A stretch of DNA of 32,097 nucleotides from Microcoleus sp. FACHB-DQ6 (GCA_014695175.1 JACJNV010000399.1:1-32097), one strand, 5' to 3'. Shown: positions 22,103 through 31,413, counted from the stretch's first letter. Translations and numbers: made by a program. Notes: generated by a model from the sequence alone, not told the origin.

Positions 22103-24349
22103 TTACGGCATTCCGATCTCAATTAAAGCATCTTCCGGCATACAGGTAGAGTAACGCTCCCCTTCCGATAAAACTGCAATCAGCCTCACCTGCCAGTCGG
22201 GCATAATCTGCAAATCCGCCCAGGGCACTGCTATCTCCAAACATTTATCCACTCCCACTTGAGCCCTGCTGAGGCGGGGCTGCCACTCATCGCCCTCTCC
22301 TGCTTCGTGAAACGCAATCGATTTCGTGAGCAAATTAATCTCTAACTGATGGTGGAATCGGTAGTTTAGCGGTGCTTCGTCGGGCAAACCAGACAGCGGA
22401 ATCAGACTGTTTTTCATCGTGCGATCGGGATAAAACCAGAACAAATTTAACTCTGGAGGGCAATCAATTCCCGGCCGCACCCCTGCCTTGAAGTCGGCGC
22501 GAATGTAAAAATTCAAGTGGTCAACCCCGTACCAAAGCCGCTGAATTGCCGAACTCCGGTGCATCGTACCCCTTGCTCCCCCAACTTCAATCCGGCCGGC
22601 TTTGTCCCAATCCTGTTCGTTGCCGATACCGTCAATCACCGGGTGAATAAAGCTCAGCGGCTGGTGGTCGCCTTGAACCTCGTGCACCTCTACTTGCCGC
22701 CGCACTTCCGGGGGTACGGGCTCGCCGAGAGCTTCGTAAATTCCCGCTACGTGTTCCCGAAATAGCTGGTCGAACATGGCATCTTGGTTCGACGTGTGGC
22801 CTTCGCCAAACCACCAGAACCAGTCGGAACCTTCGGCAGCGTAAAGCGCTTCCCAAGCTTCTGGGTTGCTTTCTTCTGTCGCCTCTGGATGGTTTGCCAG
22901 CATTTGTCTGGCGGGCCCTAACAAGTCCCAAGCGCGATTTTTCGCGGGATCGCCTATCCAAGTTGTGAGGGAACCGTCTACCCAGGAACCTGTGTGCAGT
23001 TGGGCTGCGGGAATTGTTTCGGTTGCTGGGAATTTGTCGAGAAATTCTGAGACTGTGACTAATTTTATATCTGGATTATCGCTGAGAGTTTGATAGAGGG
23101 ATTCTAAGAACGGTTTGCCGTCTTGGGGATAGAATTCCCAGCAATTTTCGCCGTCTAGGGCGATCGTCACTAACCAGGGATTTTCTAAAGCTGTTTGGCC
23201 GTCGGGTTGTCGGTGTTTGAGAGTTCTGCCGATCGCTTCTAAGTGTCCCACTAAATCTGATGCTGCTTTTTCCGGTTCCATCGAACCGTAGGTAAACCCG
23301 ATCAAATCGGACAATCTGTGGTCTCTAAATACTATGGCTAAATCGCCGTCAGGAGTTTCTAAACGGTAAGGGCGATATAAGAATTCTGGTTCGTAGACAT
23401 TCCCTGTCGCGTCGCGGTTGAAAAAGTGTTTAATTGTCCACCCCAATACTGCTTCGTCCGAGACTATCCATTTAAAGCCTTGTTTGGCAATGTAGGGCAA
23501 AATTTCCGGGCTGACTGCTTGTTCCGACGGCCACAAACCGCGCGGTTGGCAATCGAACCGGTCTTCATACATTTCCCAGGCTTTTCTCAGGTGTCGGGGA
23601 ATATCTTCTTCCCACTGAAACCTGTGTTGTGGCAGCGTCATGTTTGGAATGGCTATGCGGCCCCCATTAGTGTCGGCAAGCAGCGGTAAAATCGGGTGTG
23701 TGTAGGGGGTTGTGGAGACTTCCAACTGTCCCTCAGCTTGCATTTTACGGTGCTGGGGAATGATGCGAGCGAGGATTTCTTTTTGTTTTGAGTAGATGTT
23801 TTTTCTGTCTGCCAAACTAAAATTTTGTCCTTGTTTCAGCCACCCTGCAATCTCGGGGTCGTCCCAAAACAGCGGGTCAATCCAAGCTAAATTGTGCCAG
23901 GCCAGCAAGTCGCTAAAATCCTGCAATTTCCAGTTTTCCAAACACCACTGAATGCCTTTTTCCTGCCGCTGAGTGTAGAGTTGAGCGTAGCGGGGGTGTG
24001 GCTGAATCAGGGTGTGGTAATTGGCGTCAAAGAAGTGTTGTAAAATAAACTCTTGTTCTTCGATATTTAAAGTTTCTGCTGGCTTTAATGTCACCGCCAA
24101 GTAAGGGTCTAATGCTCTGTCTGCGATGCAGTCTTCTATCTGCAAAATCAAGGAGGGAACCAGGTTTACGGTTTGATGCAGGTTGGGATATTTTGCCAGC
24201 ATTAGCACTAAATCCAAGTAGTCTTTGACTCCGTGCAAGCGCACCCAAGGCAGTCGGTACTGGGCTGCTCCTGCGCTACCTGATACTCGGGATTTGTAGA
24301 GCGGTTGGTGTTGGTGCCAAATGAAGGCTACATAAAGGGGGTGAGACAT
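22103..24349 (-). CDS. glycoside hydrolase family 57 protein
   Basis: This 748-residue enzyme is likely active on alpha-glucans (amylase, amylopullulanase or branching type). The five-motif GH57 layout can be followed: AFIWHQHQPLY (residues 8-18), GLWPSEQAVS with the nucleophile Glu276, and ALDGENCWEFYP with the acid/base Asp399. A long C-terminal part (about 540-748) is probably a beta-rich accessory domain. No signal peptide is present, so it is cytoplasmic and may work on glycogen. The ATG at 24349 directly precedes SHPLYVAFIWHQHQP, the usual start of the family. The frame to 24451 only adds residues from a heptamer repeat (NYQLPITNYQLP). The exact specificity is open. Confidence 0.9.
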   Translation of the reverse strand: MSHPLYVAFIWHQHQPLYKSRVSGSAGAAQYRLPWVRLHGVKDYLDLVLMLAKYPNLHQTVNLVPSLILQIEDCIADRALDPYLAVTLKPAETLNIEEQEFILQHFFDANYHTLIQPHPRYAQLYTQRQEKGIQWCLENWKLQDFSDLLAWHNLAWIDPLFWDDPEIAGWLKQGQNFSLADRKNIYSKQKEILARIIPQHRKMQAEGQLEVSTTPYTHPILPLLADTNGGRIAIPNMTLPQHRFQWEEDIPRHLRKAWEMYEDRFDCQPRGLWPSEQAVSPEILPYIAKQGFKWIVSDEAVLGWTIKHFFNRDATGNVYEPEFLYRPYRLETPDGDLAIVFRDHRLSDLIGFTYGSMEPEKAASDLVGHLEAIGRTLKHRQPDGQTALENPWLVTIALDGENCWEFYPQDGKPFLESLYQTLSDNPDIKLVTVSEFLDKFPATETIPAAQLHTGSWVDGSLTTWIGDPAKNRAWDLLGPARQMLANHPEATEESNPEAWEALYAAEGSDWFWWFGEGHTSNQDAMFDQLFREHVAGIYEALGEPVPPEVRRQVEVHEVQGDHQPLSFIHPVIDGIGNEQDWDKAGRIEVGGARGTMHRSSAIQRLWYGVDHLNFYIRADFKAGVRPGIDCPPELNLFWFYPDRTMKNSLIPLSGLPDEAPLNYRFHHQLEINLLTKSIAFHEAGEGDEWQPRLSRAQVGVDKCLEIAVPWADLQIMPDWQVRLIAVLSEGERYSTCMPEDALIEIGMP

Positions 24350-24354
24350 TGAAT

Positions 24355-24545
24355 TTGGTAATTGGTAATTGGTAATTGGTAATTGGTAATTGGTAATTAA
24401 ATTTGGTAATTGGTAATTGGCAATTAAATGTTGGTAATTGGTAACAGTCAACAGTCAACTGTCAACTGTCAACCGTCAACTGGTAATTGGTAACAGTCAA
24501 CAGTCAACTGTCAAACGTCAACCGTCAACTGCCAACTGCCAATTG
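24355..24545. repeat. large heptamer repeat block (TTGGTAA and CAGTCAA types)
   Basis: About seven copies of GGTAATT/TTGGTAA occupy 24355-24420. They are followed by a 50-bp unit repeated twice (24431 and 24481) made of TTGGTAA, CAGTCAA, CTGTCAA and CCGTCAA heptamers. The block fills the gap between the Nfu gene and the GH57 start on the minus strand, so it may lie in a shared mRNA. It is the largest array in the window. Confidence 0.92.
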
Positions 24546-24557
24546 CCCACTGACTAA

Positions 24558-24794
24558 TTACATTACCTGTTCGACTTCGGCAATTTCTGGGATAGCCTCG
24601 CGCAGGCGACGTTCAATGCCCATTCTCAGAGTCATTGTGGAACTCGGGCAAGAGCCACAAGCTCCTTGCAGTCTCAGGTGTACTACTGGGCCGTCAATTT
24701 CTACGAGTTCGACGTTGCCACCGTCGGATATCAGGTAGGGGCGCATTTCATCGAGAACTGTTTCGACGTTATCTCTGGTTAGTGCTAGTGTCAT
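24558..24794 (-). CDS. nfuA: NifU C-terminal-domain (Nfu) iron-sulfur scaffold protein
   Basis: This 78-residue protein is a stand-alone Nfu domain. The central [10 protein letters not shown] holds the Cys-x-x-Cys that carries a [4Fe-4S] cluster at the dimer interface, preceded by [15 protein letters not shown]. In cyanobacteria this small Nfu is the main Fe-S carrier feeding photosystem I and other proteins. Length and both cysteines are normal. The ATG at 24794 has GAGG at a 6-nt spacing. The GH57 gene is downstream on the same strand beyond the heptamer block. Confidence 0.93.
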   Translation of the reverse strand: MTLALTRDNVETVLDEMRPYLISDGGNVELVEIDGPVVHLRLQGACGSCPSSTMTLRMGIERRLREAIPEIAEVEQVM

Positions 24795-24876
24795 ATTTCG
24801 CCTCTGTGATGATTTCTTGCAGTTGATGAAAGTTCGATTTGACTCAAGTACAGCATTCTCAACCCGCGCGGATTTA

Positions 24877-24943
24877 AGAAACCGGGTTTTTTGATAAAAT
24901 ACTTAGGCACTCAGGTGAGCCCGCGGCAGGAAACCCGGTTTCT
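24877..24943. repeat. inverted repeat AGAAACCGGGTTT / AAACCCGGTTTCT
   Basis: Perfect 13-bp arms (24877-24889, 24931-24943) with a 41-nt spacer. A weaker relative (AAACCCG...GGGTTTT) is at about 25027-25064, close to the DUF3386 stop, and another near 10718-10780. Together they suggest an interspersed repeat family that may end transcription. Confidence 0.75.
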
Positions 24944-25073
24944 GTCACGCTGATGCTCGATCTGAGTTCGCTCTCTCGTTCGATCGTAGCCTTACTTGCT
25001 GCCAAATCAAGTGGATTCTGATACGTTATCCAAAAAAACCCGTTTTATTTAAGAAATTGGGTTTTCGATCGCG

Positions 25074-25724
25074 CTACACTACTGCTGGTTCTAGCAGTTT
25101 GACGTTGGAGTAGTTGAACTCGGTTGTTGTCTGTTGACCTTTTTCTTTGGCTCGAACAACTTGCTTGGTCATGACATAATAGTCGCCTATCTTGTCAAAG
25201 GTATCTTCAAATTCGAGTTCTTTGATGATTTCGTCGGTTTGGGGGTTGCGGAAAACGGCATCGTAGTGGGTGGCCAAAGAACCTTCGGGTGTCTCTAAGC
25301 TTTTGTGCGTGTCAATTACGAAAGCCATGCGGCCCATCACCCGGCTGACTTGACAAATTGAGAGACCTCGGATTTTATAATTCGAGCCCATTGAGTCGCC
25401 TTGCACCAAGATGTCCACAGCGTCGGTGCTGTCCTTCTCGCCCAGGGTGAAGCTATTTTTGCCGTGAGATTTTTCAAATGTCGAGCGTTTGCGGTGGGTG
25501 ACAATATCGCGCATTTGAGTGTAGACGCTTTGCTGCACTTCCTCATCTTGAATGCCGCTGACTTCCACGCTCATGTCGGGTTTGATGGAAACATGACCCG
25601 TATATACTTCGTCGCCCTGTTTGAGTTCAATATCCGCACTGTAACCGGGAAAATTGGCATCCCAGGTATAGCGGTGTTCGTAAGCAGCGCGAAACAAATC
25701 GCGAGCGTTGGCTTGCTCTGTCAT
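25074..25724 (-). CDS. DUF3386 family protein
   Basis: This 216-residue soluble protein matches my memory of DUF3386, a family of cyanobacteria and chloroplasts. Characteristic parts are ARDLFRAAYEHRYTWDANFPGY at the start, VYTQMRDIVTHRKRSTFEKSHG in the middle, and GDYYVMTKQVVRAKEK near the end. No signal peptide or membrane segment is seen. The function is unknown. The ATG at 25724 has GAGGG just upstream. It is divergent from the PAS gene to its right. Confidence 0.78.
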   Translation of the reverse strand: MTEQANARDLFRAAYEHRYTWDANFPGYSADIELKQGDEVYTGHVSIKPDMSVEVSGIQDEEVQQSVYTQMRDIVTHRKRSTFEKSHGKNSFTLGEKDSTDAVDILVQGDSMGSNYKIRGLSICQVSRVMGRMAFVIDTHKSLETPEGSLATHYDAVFRNPQTDEIIKELEFEDTFDKIGDYYVMTKQVVRAKEKGQQTTTEFNYSNVKLLEPAVV

Positions 25725-26044
25725 AAATCCCTCTTTCTCTTGACACCCATCTAGTTTAGCTTAACCGCGAGAAGCCCCACATTCACTGGGTAGGGGAGTT
25801 ACCCGCACTCCTGGCGAGCACTTGTTGGGGGTGCTGCTGGGCTGGCAATTAGGACGCAACAAGAATTTACTTTCTCTATCGGTTGCTATGATTTGAAAAT
25901 AAAGTCACAAAATGCCTGGTTATTGAGAGCGCGATGGGTCGCAAGCCAGACACCAGTCTTAGTTATGGGTTATGTTGAAAAAACTTGTGTCCGCTTTTTA
26001 GGGGTTGCACCCGCAGGCAACTATTAGATTCCCCCCTTAATAAA
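25725..26044. other. divergent gap of 320 bp, no gene seen
   Basis: This gap lies between the divergent DUF3386 and PAS genes, so promoters for both should be here. I see small hairpins (GGGTA...TACCC near 25788-25804; GAGCAC...GTGCTG near 25819-25838) but no clear box pair. A TTG-started extension of the PAS gene to 25985 would cover part of it and looks non-coding. Confidence 0.45.
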
Positions 26045-27583
26045 ATGCTAGAAACTGTCTACAAACACTTAGAAACATTGCAGGAACAAGCTAGGGAATT
26101 GCCACACCCGCAACAGGAAATTTTCACAAAAGTTTTGGAAGATTTATCAAATTCTCTACAGGAAATGGCAGGCAGTCGCTTGTTTGAAAGCGCAACAAAT
26201 AACGCGGCTAAGCTGGTTGAAACTGAAAAAAATAATCGCCTCTTGGAACGCACTGTAGCCCAGCAAGTAGGGCAAATCAGACAGCTACGGGAGCAGTTGG
26301 AAAAACAAATCAGCCAGCATCGAAGGGACACTCAAGCATTAACTAAAAGTGAAGCAAAACTGCAAGCTATGCTGCGTAATTCTCCGGATCTAATTAGCAT
26401 TGTCGGCTCCGACGGGCGAGTTCGATACCACAGCGGAGCTCTACAGCGGCTTTTGGGTTACAACCCAGAAGAAAGAATTGGCAAATTTCACGGCGAGTTA
26501 ATCCATCCCGACGATTTGCTGGCTTGGCAGACGTATTTTGGTAAGTTGTTAGAATCTCCAGGAATTGGGGGGGCAATCGAATATCGGAAACGCCACGCTG
26601 ACGGTTCTTGGATCTACATGGAGTCGATAGGTAACAGTTTGCTTTACGATTCTAGCGTGCAGGGAATTATAATTAATTCGCGGGAAATAGGGGAACGAAA
26701 GCAAGCGGAAATGGCAGTCCGAGAGTCGGAACTCCACTACAGAGTTATGTCGCAAATTACTTCGGATTTTGCCTATTCTTTTAAAGGACTGCCCGACGGC
26801 AAGTTCGCCTGCGAGTGGGCGACAGAAGCTTTTGAGCGCTGCACCGGGATCGTTCCTGAAGAATTAGAATCATTTGGTTGGTGGAACTCCGAAGTCGTTC
26901 ATCCCGACGACAGGGAAATGTTAATTAAACAACTAGAAGGCTGTACTTTCAGCCGCACTGGAGCTAATGAGTATCGCATTATTAATCAAAAAGGCGAGGT
27001 GCGGTGGGTGCGGGACTACTGGCAAGTGGTGTGGGACAAAACTGCTGAACGGGTTGTCCGTTTGTGGGGCGCTTGTCAGGAAATTACCGATCGCAAGCAA
27101 GTAGAATTGAAGCTGCAACTCGTTAACCAAGTTTTGCAAGCCCAGATAGCATCGGCGCCGCTGGCGATTAACTGTACCAGCAATGACGGCAATACCGTTG
27201 TTTGGAACCGCGCCGCCGAACAACTTTTTGGCTGGACTGCGGCTGAGGTTTTAGGGAAACCTTTACCGAATATTCCTGAAGGCCAAAAGCAAGATTTTTA
27301 CGCGCTGCTAAAGTCTGCGTCTAATGGCAAACCGCAAAACGGTTTGGAAATATCTTTGTTGAAAAAAGACGGTAGTTCGATCGATGTTTGGCTTTGGGCC
27401 GCACGCGTGCGAGATCCGGGCGGCCAGACTGTCGGCAGTATCAACATCTTTTCCGATCTTTCAGAACGGAAGCGCATAGAGGAAGAGCGCCAAAAACTAG
27501 CAGCGATGAAAGATATGGAGGAACCTTTTTGGGCGCGCTATGTCAGCCCTCCAAAAACTCCGAAAAAAAAGGGCAGTGGGTAA
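26045..27583 (+). CDS. three-PAS sensor protein without an output domain
   Basis: This 512-residue protein has an N-terminal helical region with a coiled coil (about 1-103) and three PAS/PAC domains: residues about 104-220 (SPDLISIVGSDGRVRY, ending SREIGERKQ), 228-352 (ending CQEITDRKQ) and 360-478 (ending FSDLSERKR). After a short helix it stops with a basic tail PPKTPKKKGSG. In kinases and cyclases the last linker leads into HisKA or GGDEF; here nothing follows. It may work as an adaptor that senses and binds a partner, or be a shortened kinase. No kinase-like sequence continues after the stop in the frames I read. I chose the ATG at 26045 rather than the TTG at 25985. Confidence 0.82.
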   Translation: MLETVYKHLETLQEQARELPHPQQEIFTKVLEDLSNSLQEMAGSRLFESATNNAAKLVETEKNNRLLERTVAQQVGQIRQLREQLEKQISQHRRDTQALTKSEAKLQAMLRNSPDLISIVGSDGRVRYHSGALQRLLGYNPEERIGKFHGELIHPDDLLAWQTYFGKLLESPGIGGAIEYRKRHADGSWIYMESIGNSLLYDSSVQGIIINSREIGERKQAEMAVRESELHYRVMSQITSDFAYSFKGLPDGKFACEWATEAFERCTGIVPEELESFGWWNSEVVHPDDREMLIKQLEGCTFSRTGANEYRIINQKGEVRWVRDYWQVVWDKTAERVVRLWGACQEITDRKQVELKLQLVNQVLQAQIASAPLAINCTSNDGNTVVWNRAAEQLFGWTAAEVLGKPLPNIPEGQKQDFYALLKSASNGKPQNGLEISLLKKDGSSIDVWLWAARVRDPGGQTVGSINIFSDLSERKRIEEERQKLAAMKDMEEPFWARYVSPPKTPKKKGSG

Positions 27584-27890
27584 TTCTATCAAGCACAAGT
27601 TAAAATCATTAAAAGTGCGAAAGTGCAATCTTATGCTTGCAATATCCTTTCCGGTCAAATAACGTATTTGAGGGAAGTCGTTCCAGCAGACATAACATGA
27701 TAAATACACCGGGCTAGTACGTGTATTAGTTGCTATTCTGTACTGTGTAAAACTATAATTCCCTAAAAATAATTGATGAACCAGCTACCGAATTTAGTGA
27801 GGGAATCTATCGATAAAGTGTCAGCTTTTTCCGAGGTAAAACTTGTTGGTGCGGTAAATATTAGACTTGTTAAATACGCCACTAGAAGGT
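27584..27890. other. convergent gap of 307 bp with one hairpin
   Basis: The gap has a hairpin AATACAC (27703-27709) / GTGTATT (27721-27727) about 120 bp after the PAS gene. A plus-strand 48-residue frame from about 27777 and minus-strand frames have no family signal. There is no leftover of an ATPase domain for the truncated kinase that ends at 27891. Confidence 0.45.
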
Positions 27891-28700
27891 TTACTGATGC
27901 CCAGGTTTTTCCTGACTCCTGAAAGTGGCTAACTCTGCGTGAGTTTGGCAAGCTTCACTTAACTCAATGTAATCTAAGATATTGGAAATTACCTTAGAAA
28001 GGTGGATAGCCGAACGGTGAGCTTCTTGGATAAAATCTCTCTCCTCTATCGGATCGTCAGCTTGATCGTCTATGGTTAGTTGTAGATAACCGATGATGTG
28101 ATTTAGGGGAGTGCGGAGCTCGTGGGACGCCTTCAACAAAAATTGCTTTTTGAGCTGGGATAGTCCTTGTACTCGCTTGCTGCGCTCTTGGTAGAGGGTG
28201 GCGAGGGCGATCGCACTTCCTACTTGCTCGGCAAGTTCTTGTGCGAATTCGATCTGCGATTGAGTCCAAGGTCGATCGGTCTTTCCCTTCCGCGACGATC
28301 GGCCCTTGGACTGATGCAAGCTAATTATGCCGTTAGCTTGCTGTTGATAAGCGGTAGCCACCACTAGCAGCGACTGCGGCCCAAAAGGGTCATTGGCTGC
28401 AAAGGACTCTACTACCACCGGTTCGAGGGTGGCTAGAGCTTGAATGAAATGAGGTGCCGCTGTGAGGGAGATGTCCATTCCCAGCATGGGTAAAAATGGT
28501 TCTTGGCAGTATTCAGCAGCTACTTTGACTTGCAGGCTAGAACTTTCATAGGGACAAATGATGCAGCGGCTGACGCCTAGTGTTTCTCCCAGACTGTTAA
28601 CTGTTTGCTGCCAGATGCTATCGAGATCCAAGGTTCGACGAATCTTTCTGCCAATTTGGAGTAAAAGTTTTTGCGATTGAGCTGATATTTGCTGATTCAT
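27891..28700 (-). CDS. GAF-HisKA protein lacking the ATPase domain
   Basis: This is a 269-residue protein from the ATG at 28700 (AAGGG five bases before). It has a GAF domain (about 10-172, with VSRCIICPYE) and a HisKA helix pair with His193 in KASHELRTPLNHIIGY, through SKVISNILDYIE. It then ends within 30 residues (EACQTHAELATF...), where its paralogue at 29445-31346 continues into a full ATPase domain. By eye the two align through GAF and HisKA (LDLDxIWQQTVNSLG; SAIAxATLYQE). It may be a phosphotransfer or dimerisation partner, or a decayed kinase. No frameshift rescue is seen downstream. Confidence 0.82.
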   Translation of the reverse strand: MNQQISAQSQKLLLQIGRKIRRTLDLDSIWQQTVNSLGETLGVSRCIICPYESSSLQVKVAAEYCQEPFLPMLGMDISLTAAPHFIQALATLEPVVVESFAANDPFGPQSLLVVATAYQQQANGIISLHQSKGRSSRKGKTDRPWTQSQIEFAQELAEQVGSAIALATLYQERSKRVQGLSQLKKQFLLKASHELRTPLNHIIGYLQLTIDDQADDPIEERDFIQEAHRSAIHLSKVISNILDYIELSEACQTHAELATFRSQEKPGHQ

Positions 28701-29444
28701 AGCAACCCTTTTTCTAATAGACTGGCAAAAGTTTACCATTCCGCCAACAGAGTAGGAATTACTGAATTTGCCAGCCTGCCGCTGGCCGACTTAGGGATTA
28801 CGTAATTCTACTTAAATCTTCCCACACGCCGTCAAACATTACTAAGTAGTTTCGGTGTCTTTACAAGATCTTTATGATTTTCCCAGAGAACTGAGAGCGT
28901 CCAGTATGCTTAATAATCCTTTACAGTAGGGGGTTGGGAAGCTGAATCAGTCGTATAAGCTGGCATTAAGTTTTTGTAAAGCTGGCGGTGTGCGCGGGTT
29001 TACTCGGATCTGTGAGATCCCGGCGCACAAATAAAGATGAGCTTTGTTATTCGTACCCCCGGATTCCATTGATGCGAATTCTGAGTGGGATCGGAAGTGG
29101 CAGGGGCGATCGATCTCAGTTGCAAGCACCCAAGGAGGGAGATTGGCGATGGATAAAAGTTAAAATTGATACAGGGACGATCGAACTGTGCTGTAAGATA
29201 ATTATCAATTATCGATGACCTTTATTCACGAAACGGAACTCACGGATACACGAATATAGCGATTTTTATAAGTAACGTACAGTTTGGTAATTGGTAATTG
29301 GTAATTGGTAAGAAAGCTGGCGAGTACCTCACGAAAGTTTAGAACCGCTATAGCTGTTTTTTTCCTGATTCCTGATTCCCTCTTGCTTCTTGCTGATTCC
29401 TTCAACGTCCAGATAATCGATTACCGATGATTGACGGCCGATGA
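28701..29444. other. gap of 744 bp with a GC-rich hairpin and a heptamer array, no confident gene
   Basis: A nested hairpin occupies 28989-29029 (TGTGCGC/GCGCACA outside, GGATCT/AGATCC inside). A TTGGTAA array of four copies is at 29284-29311. A plus-strand frame ending at 29218 (…EGDWRWIKVKIDTGTIELC…) looks protein-like for about 25 residues but overlaps the hairpin and has no recognisable family; it could be a gene remnant. Confidence 0.45.
29284..29311. repeat. heptanucleotide tandem repeat (TTGGTAA)4
   Basis: Four perfect copies in the gap after the full-length GAF kinase. They are the same heptamer as in the block at 24355-24420, showing that this unit is scattered through the genome. 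Confidence 0.92.
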
Positions 29445-31346
29445 TTAATTTTTAAATAGTGGTTCTTGATAAAGCGGCACCGTAAAAGTAACAGTCGCTC
29501 CCAGCCCTTCCCCCATACTGTAAAAATTTACTGTACCCCCCATTGCTTCTACCAGTTTTTGAGAAATAGCCAATCCCAAACCAGTGCCGCCGTATTGCCT
29601 GGTACGATCGCCATCTACCTGAAAAAACGACTCAAATAATTTATCTTGCTTGTCGAGAGAAACCCCAATGCCAGTATCAGCAACTCGGATTTTCACCATT
29701 CCGGGGAACTGCTGGTTGTGAACAGTCACCTTTTTCTTAATAACTTCGGCACTGATGCGAATTCCCCCTTCCCCGGTAAATTTAATTGCATTGCCCGTGA
29801 GGTTCAAGATTACTTGAAGCAGGCGTTGGTAGTTGCCGTACACAATAATCTCGTCCTCCACAGGGGGTTTTTGGATTTGAAATTGCAATCGCTTTTGCTC
29901 GACTTGAACCCGCGTAAAATTCTCAACTTGTTGCAACAGTTCACCGAGTTTGACGGGAGCGAGGTCTAACTCCATTTTGCCAGCTTCGATTTTAGCGATA
30001 TCCAAAATATCGTTAATCACATTGAATAAATGTACTGCCGAGCGGTAAGCTTCTTCGATAAATTGGTGCGCTTCTTCGGGGTCATCTGCCATGCCGTCCA
30101 CAAGCAGTTTTAGGAAGCCGAGGATGCCGTTGAGGGGGGTGCGGAGTTCATGAGAAGTATTAGCAAGAAATTGACTTTTAAGTTGGGAAAGAGCCACGGC
30201 TTCGGCGCGGGCCTGTTCTAATTCTTGGTAAAGTGTAGCGTGGGCGATCGCACTGCCGACTTGAGCGACTAACTCGCGGGCGAATTCGAGTTCGACATGA
30301 CTCCATTTCGGGGAACTGCCGCAGCGGTGCAAACATATCAGTGCATTGGGTTGGTCTTCATAGGAGGTAGCTGCTACGAGTACGGAATGGCGGTGGAAGG
30401 GATCGGCGGCGGGGGAGGCGTAATCGACTGCTACTGGTTTTAAGGTGGCTAAAGTTTGAATCCACCCTGGCTGTTCGGCTGCGCGCAGTTCTAATCCCAG
30501 CATAGAAGAGTAAGCTTCTTGGCGGTACTCAGCTACTACTTTAAAAGTTTTCGATTGGAGATTTTCGATTTGAGCTGCAGAAAGCGGGGGCGAGGGGTCG
30601 CTAGCTATTGACTGTTGTAATTCGGCTGCTGCGGCGGTCGATTTTGGCTGATTTTCCGAGGCAAGGAAGGGGGAGGTTTCGAGATTTTCGCTGTCTTTTT
30701 TGTAGGAACAGATGATGCAGCGACTCGCGTTCAAAACTTGACCCAAGCTGTTAACAGTTTGCTGCCAAATTGTGTCTAAATCGAGGGTTTTGTGCAGGTT
30801 TTGAGCGATTTGGGAGATGACTTTACGGTCGATTTCCGAGTAGGGAGGGAGCGATCGACGAGCGGGGATACGGCTCGCTGGAAGCGACATTAGTTGGCGG
30901 GCGTCCCAAGGGGACGGCAAAGCTCGATAGAGCATGAATTCTGGGGAGTCGGGCCGTCTGTCTGTGGGTTTGTCAGACAGCAGCCTTCCCATAACTAAGA
31001 CTTTTGCAGCTTTGCCGTTTGAGTCGATCACCGGAGTGAGTGTCATATCGAAGAGAAAATATTGTCCGGCGTGGCAAAATGGATAGCTGAACCTTTGCGG
31101 TACGAGGGTTTCGAGCACCCGCCGCAGGATATCGAGATAAGGCGCAGGGACGAGGGGTTGCAGGGTTTCGCTGAGAGGGCGATCGACAATTTGTTCTGCT
31201 GTAAGGTTGTACTGCTCGGCTTTTTGCCAGTAAAAAGATAGATATCGACCAGAGGCGTCTTGGGTAAATACTAATTCTGCCCCTAACTCTTGAAAAAAAA
31301 CTGTAGAGGCGAGGCTCGATCGCCGGAAATCTGTGTTAGAGTCCAT
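29445..31346 (-). CDS. PAS-GAF sensor histidine kinase
   Basis: This is a 633-residue soluble kinase. Residues about 18-122 are a PAS domain (ELVFTQDASGRYLSFYW). About 172-378 is a GAF domain (LDLDTIWQQTVNSLGQVLNA, SRCIIC with Cys210/213) that carries a low-complexity insertion at about 218-262. HisKA follows with His399 in ANTSHELRTPLNG. The ATPase has LTGNAIKF, DTGIGV and GGTGLGLAI, ending near the C-terminus. All catalytic boxes are present. The protein at 27891-28700 is a shorter paralogue on the same strand, probably from duplication. The cognate regulator is not adjacent. The signal is unknown; the GAF is not clearly of the bilin-binding type. Confidence 0.92.
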   Translation of the reverse strand: MDSNTDFRRSSLASTVFFQELGAELVFTQDASGRYLSFYWQKAEQYNLTAEQIVDRPLSETLQPLVPAPYLDILRRVLETLVPQRFSYPFCHAGQYFLFDMTLTPVIDSNGKAAKVLVMGRLLSDKPTDRRPDSPEFMLYRALPSPWDARQLMSLPASRIPARRSLPPYSEIDRKVISQIAQNLHKTLDLDTIWQQTVNSLGQVLNASRCIICSYKKDSENLETSPFLASENQPKSTAAAAELQQSIASDPSPPLSAAQIENLQSKTFKVVAEYRQEAYSSMLGLELRAAEQPGWIQTLATLKPVAVDYASPAADPFHRHSVLVAATSYEDQPNALICLHRCGSSPKWSHVELEFARELVAQVGSAIAHATLYQELEQARAEAVALSQLKSQFLANTSHELRTPLNGILGFLKLLVDGMADDPEEAHQFIEEAYRSAVHLFNVINDILDIAKIEAGKMELDLAPVKLGELLQQVENFTRVQVEQKRLQFQIQKPPVEDEIIVYGNYQRLLQVILNLTGNAIKFTGEGGIRISAEVIKKKVTVHNQQFPGMVKIRVADTGIGVSLDKQDKLFESFFQVDGDRTRQYGGTGLGLAISQKLVEAMGGTVNFYSMGEGLGATVTFTVPLYQEPLFKN

Positions 31347-31377
31347 CAGAGTAGGGGATGAAAGTAGTTCGGATTTT

Positions 31378-31413
31378 GGAGTATTGAGTTTTTAATAATG
31401 AACTCAATACTCC
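31378..31413. repeat. perfect 13-bp hairpin upstream of the PAS-GAF kinase
   Basis: GGAGTATTGAGTT (31378-31390) and AACTCAATACTCC (31401-31413) pair perfectly around a 10-nt AT loop. It lies 32 bp before the kinase ATG, so in the mRNA it could affect translation, or end a transcript entering from the right. Confidence 0.75.

Noticed and set aside
25900-26044. Possible riboswitch in the leader of the PAS gene
   Set aside because: Only small hairpins are seen and no conserved core of a known riboswitch class.
27777-27923. Plus-strand 48-residue frame (MNQLPNLVRESIDK...)
   Set aside because: No ribosome-binding site or family signal, and its end overlaps the truncated kinase gene.
28988-29218. 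Plus-strand 76-residue frame
   Set aside because: Starts inside a GC-rich hairpin, no recognisable family; only about 25 residues look protein-like.
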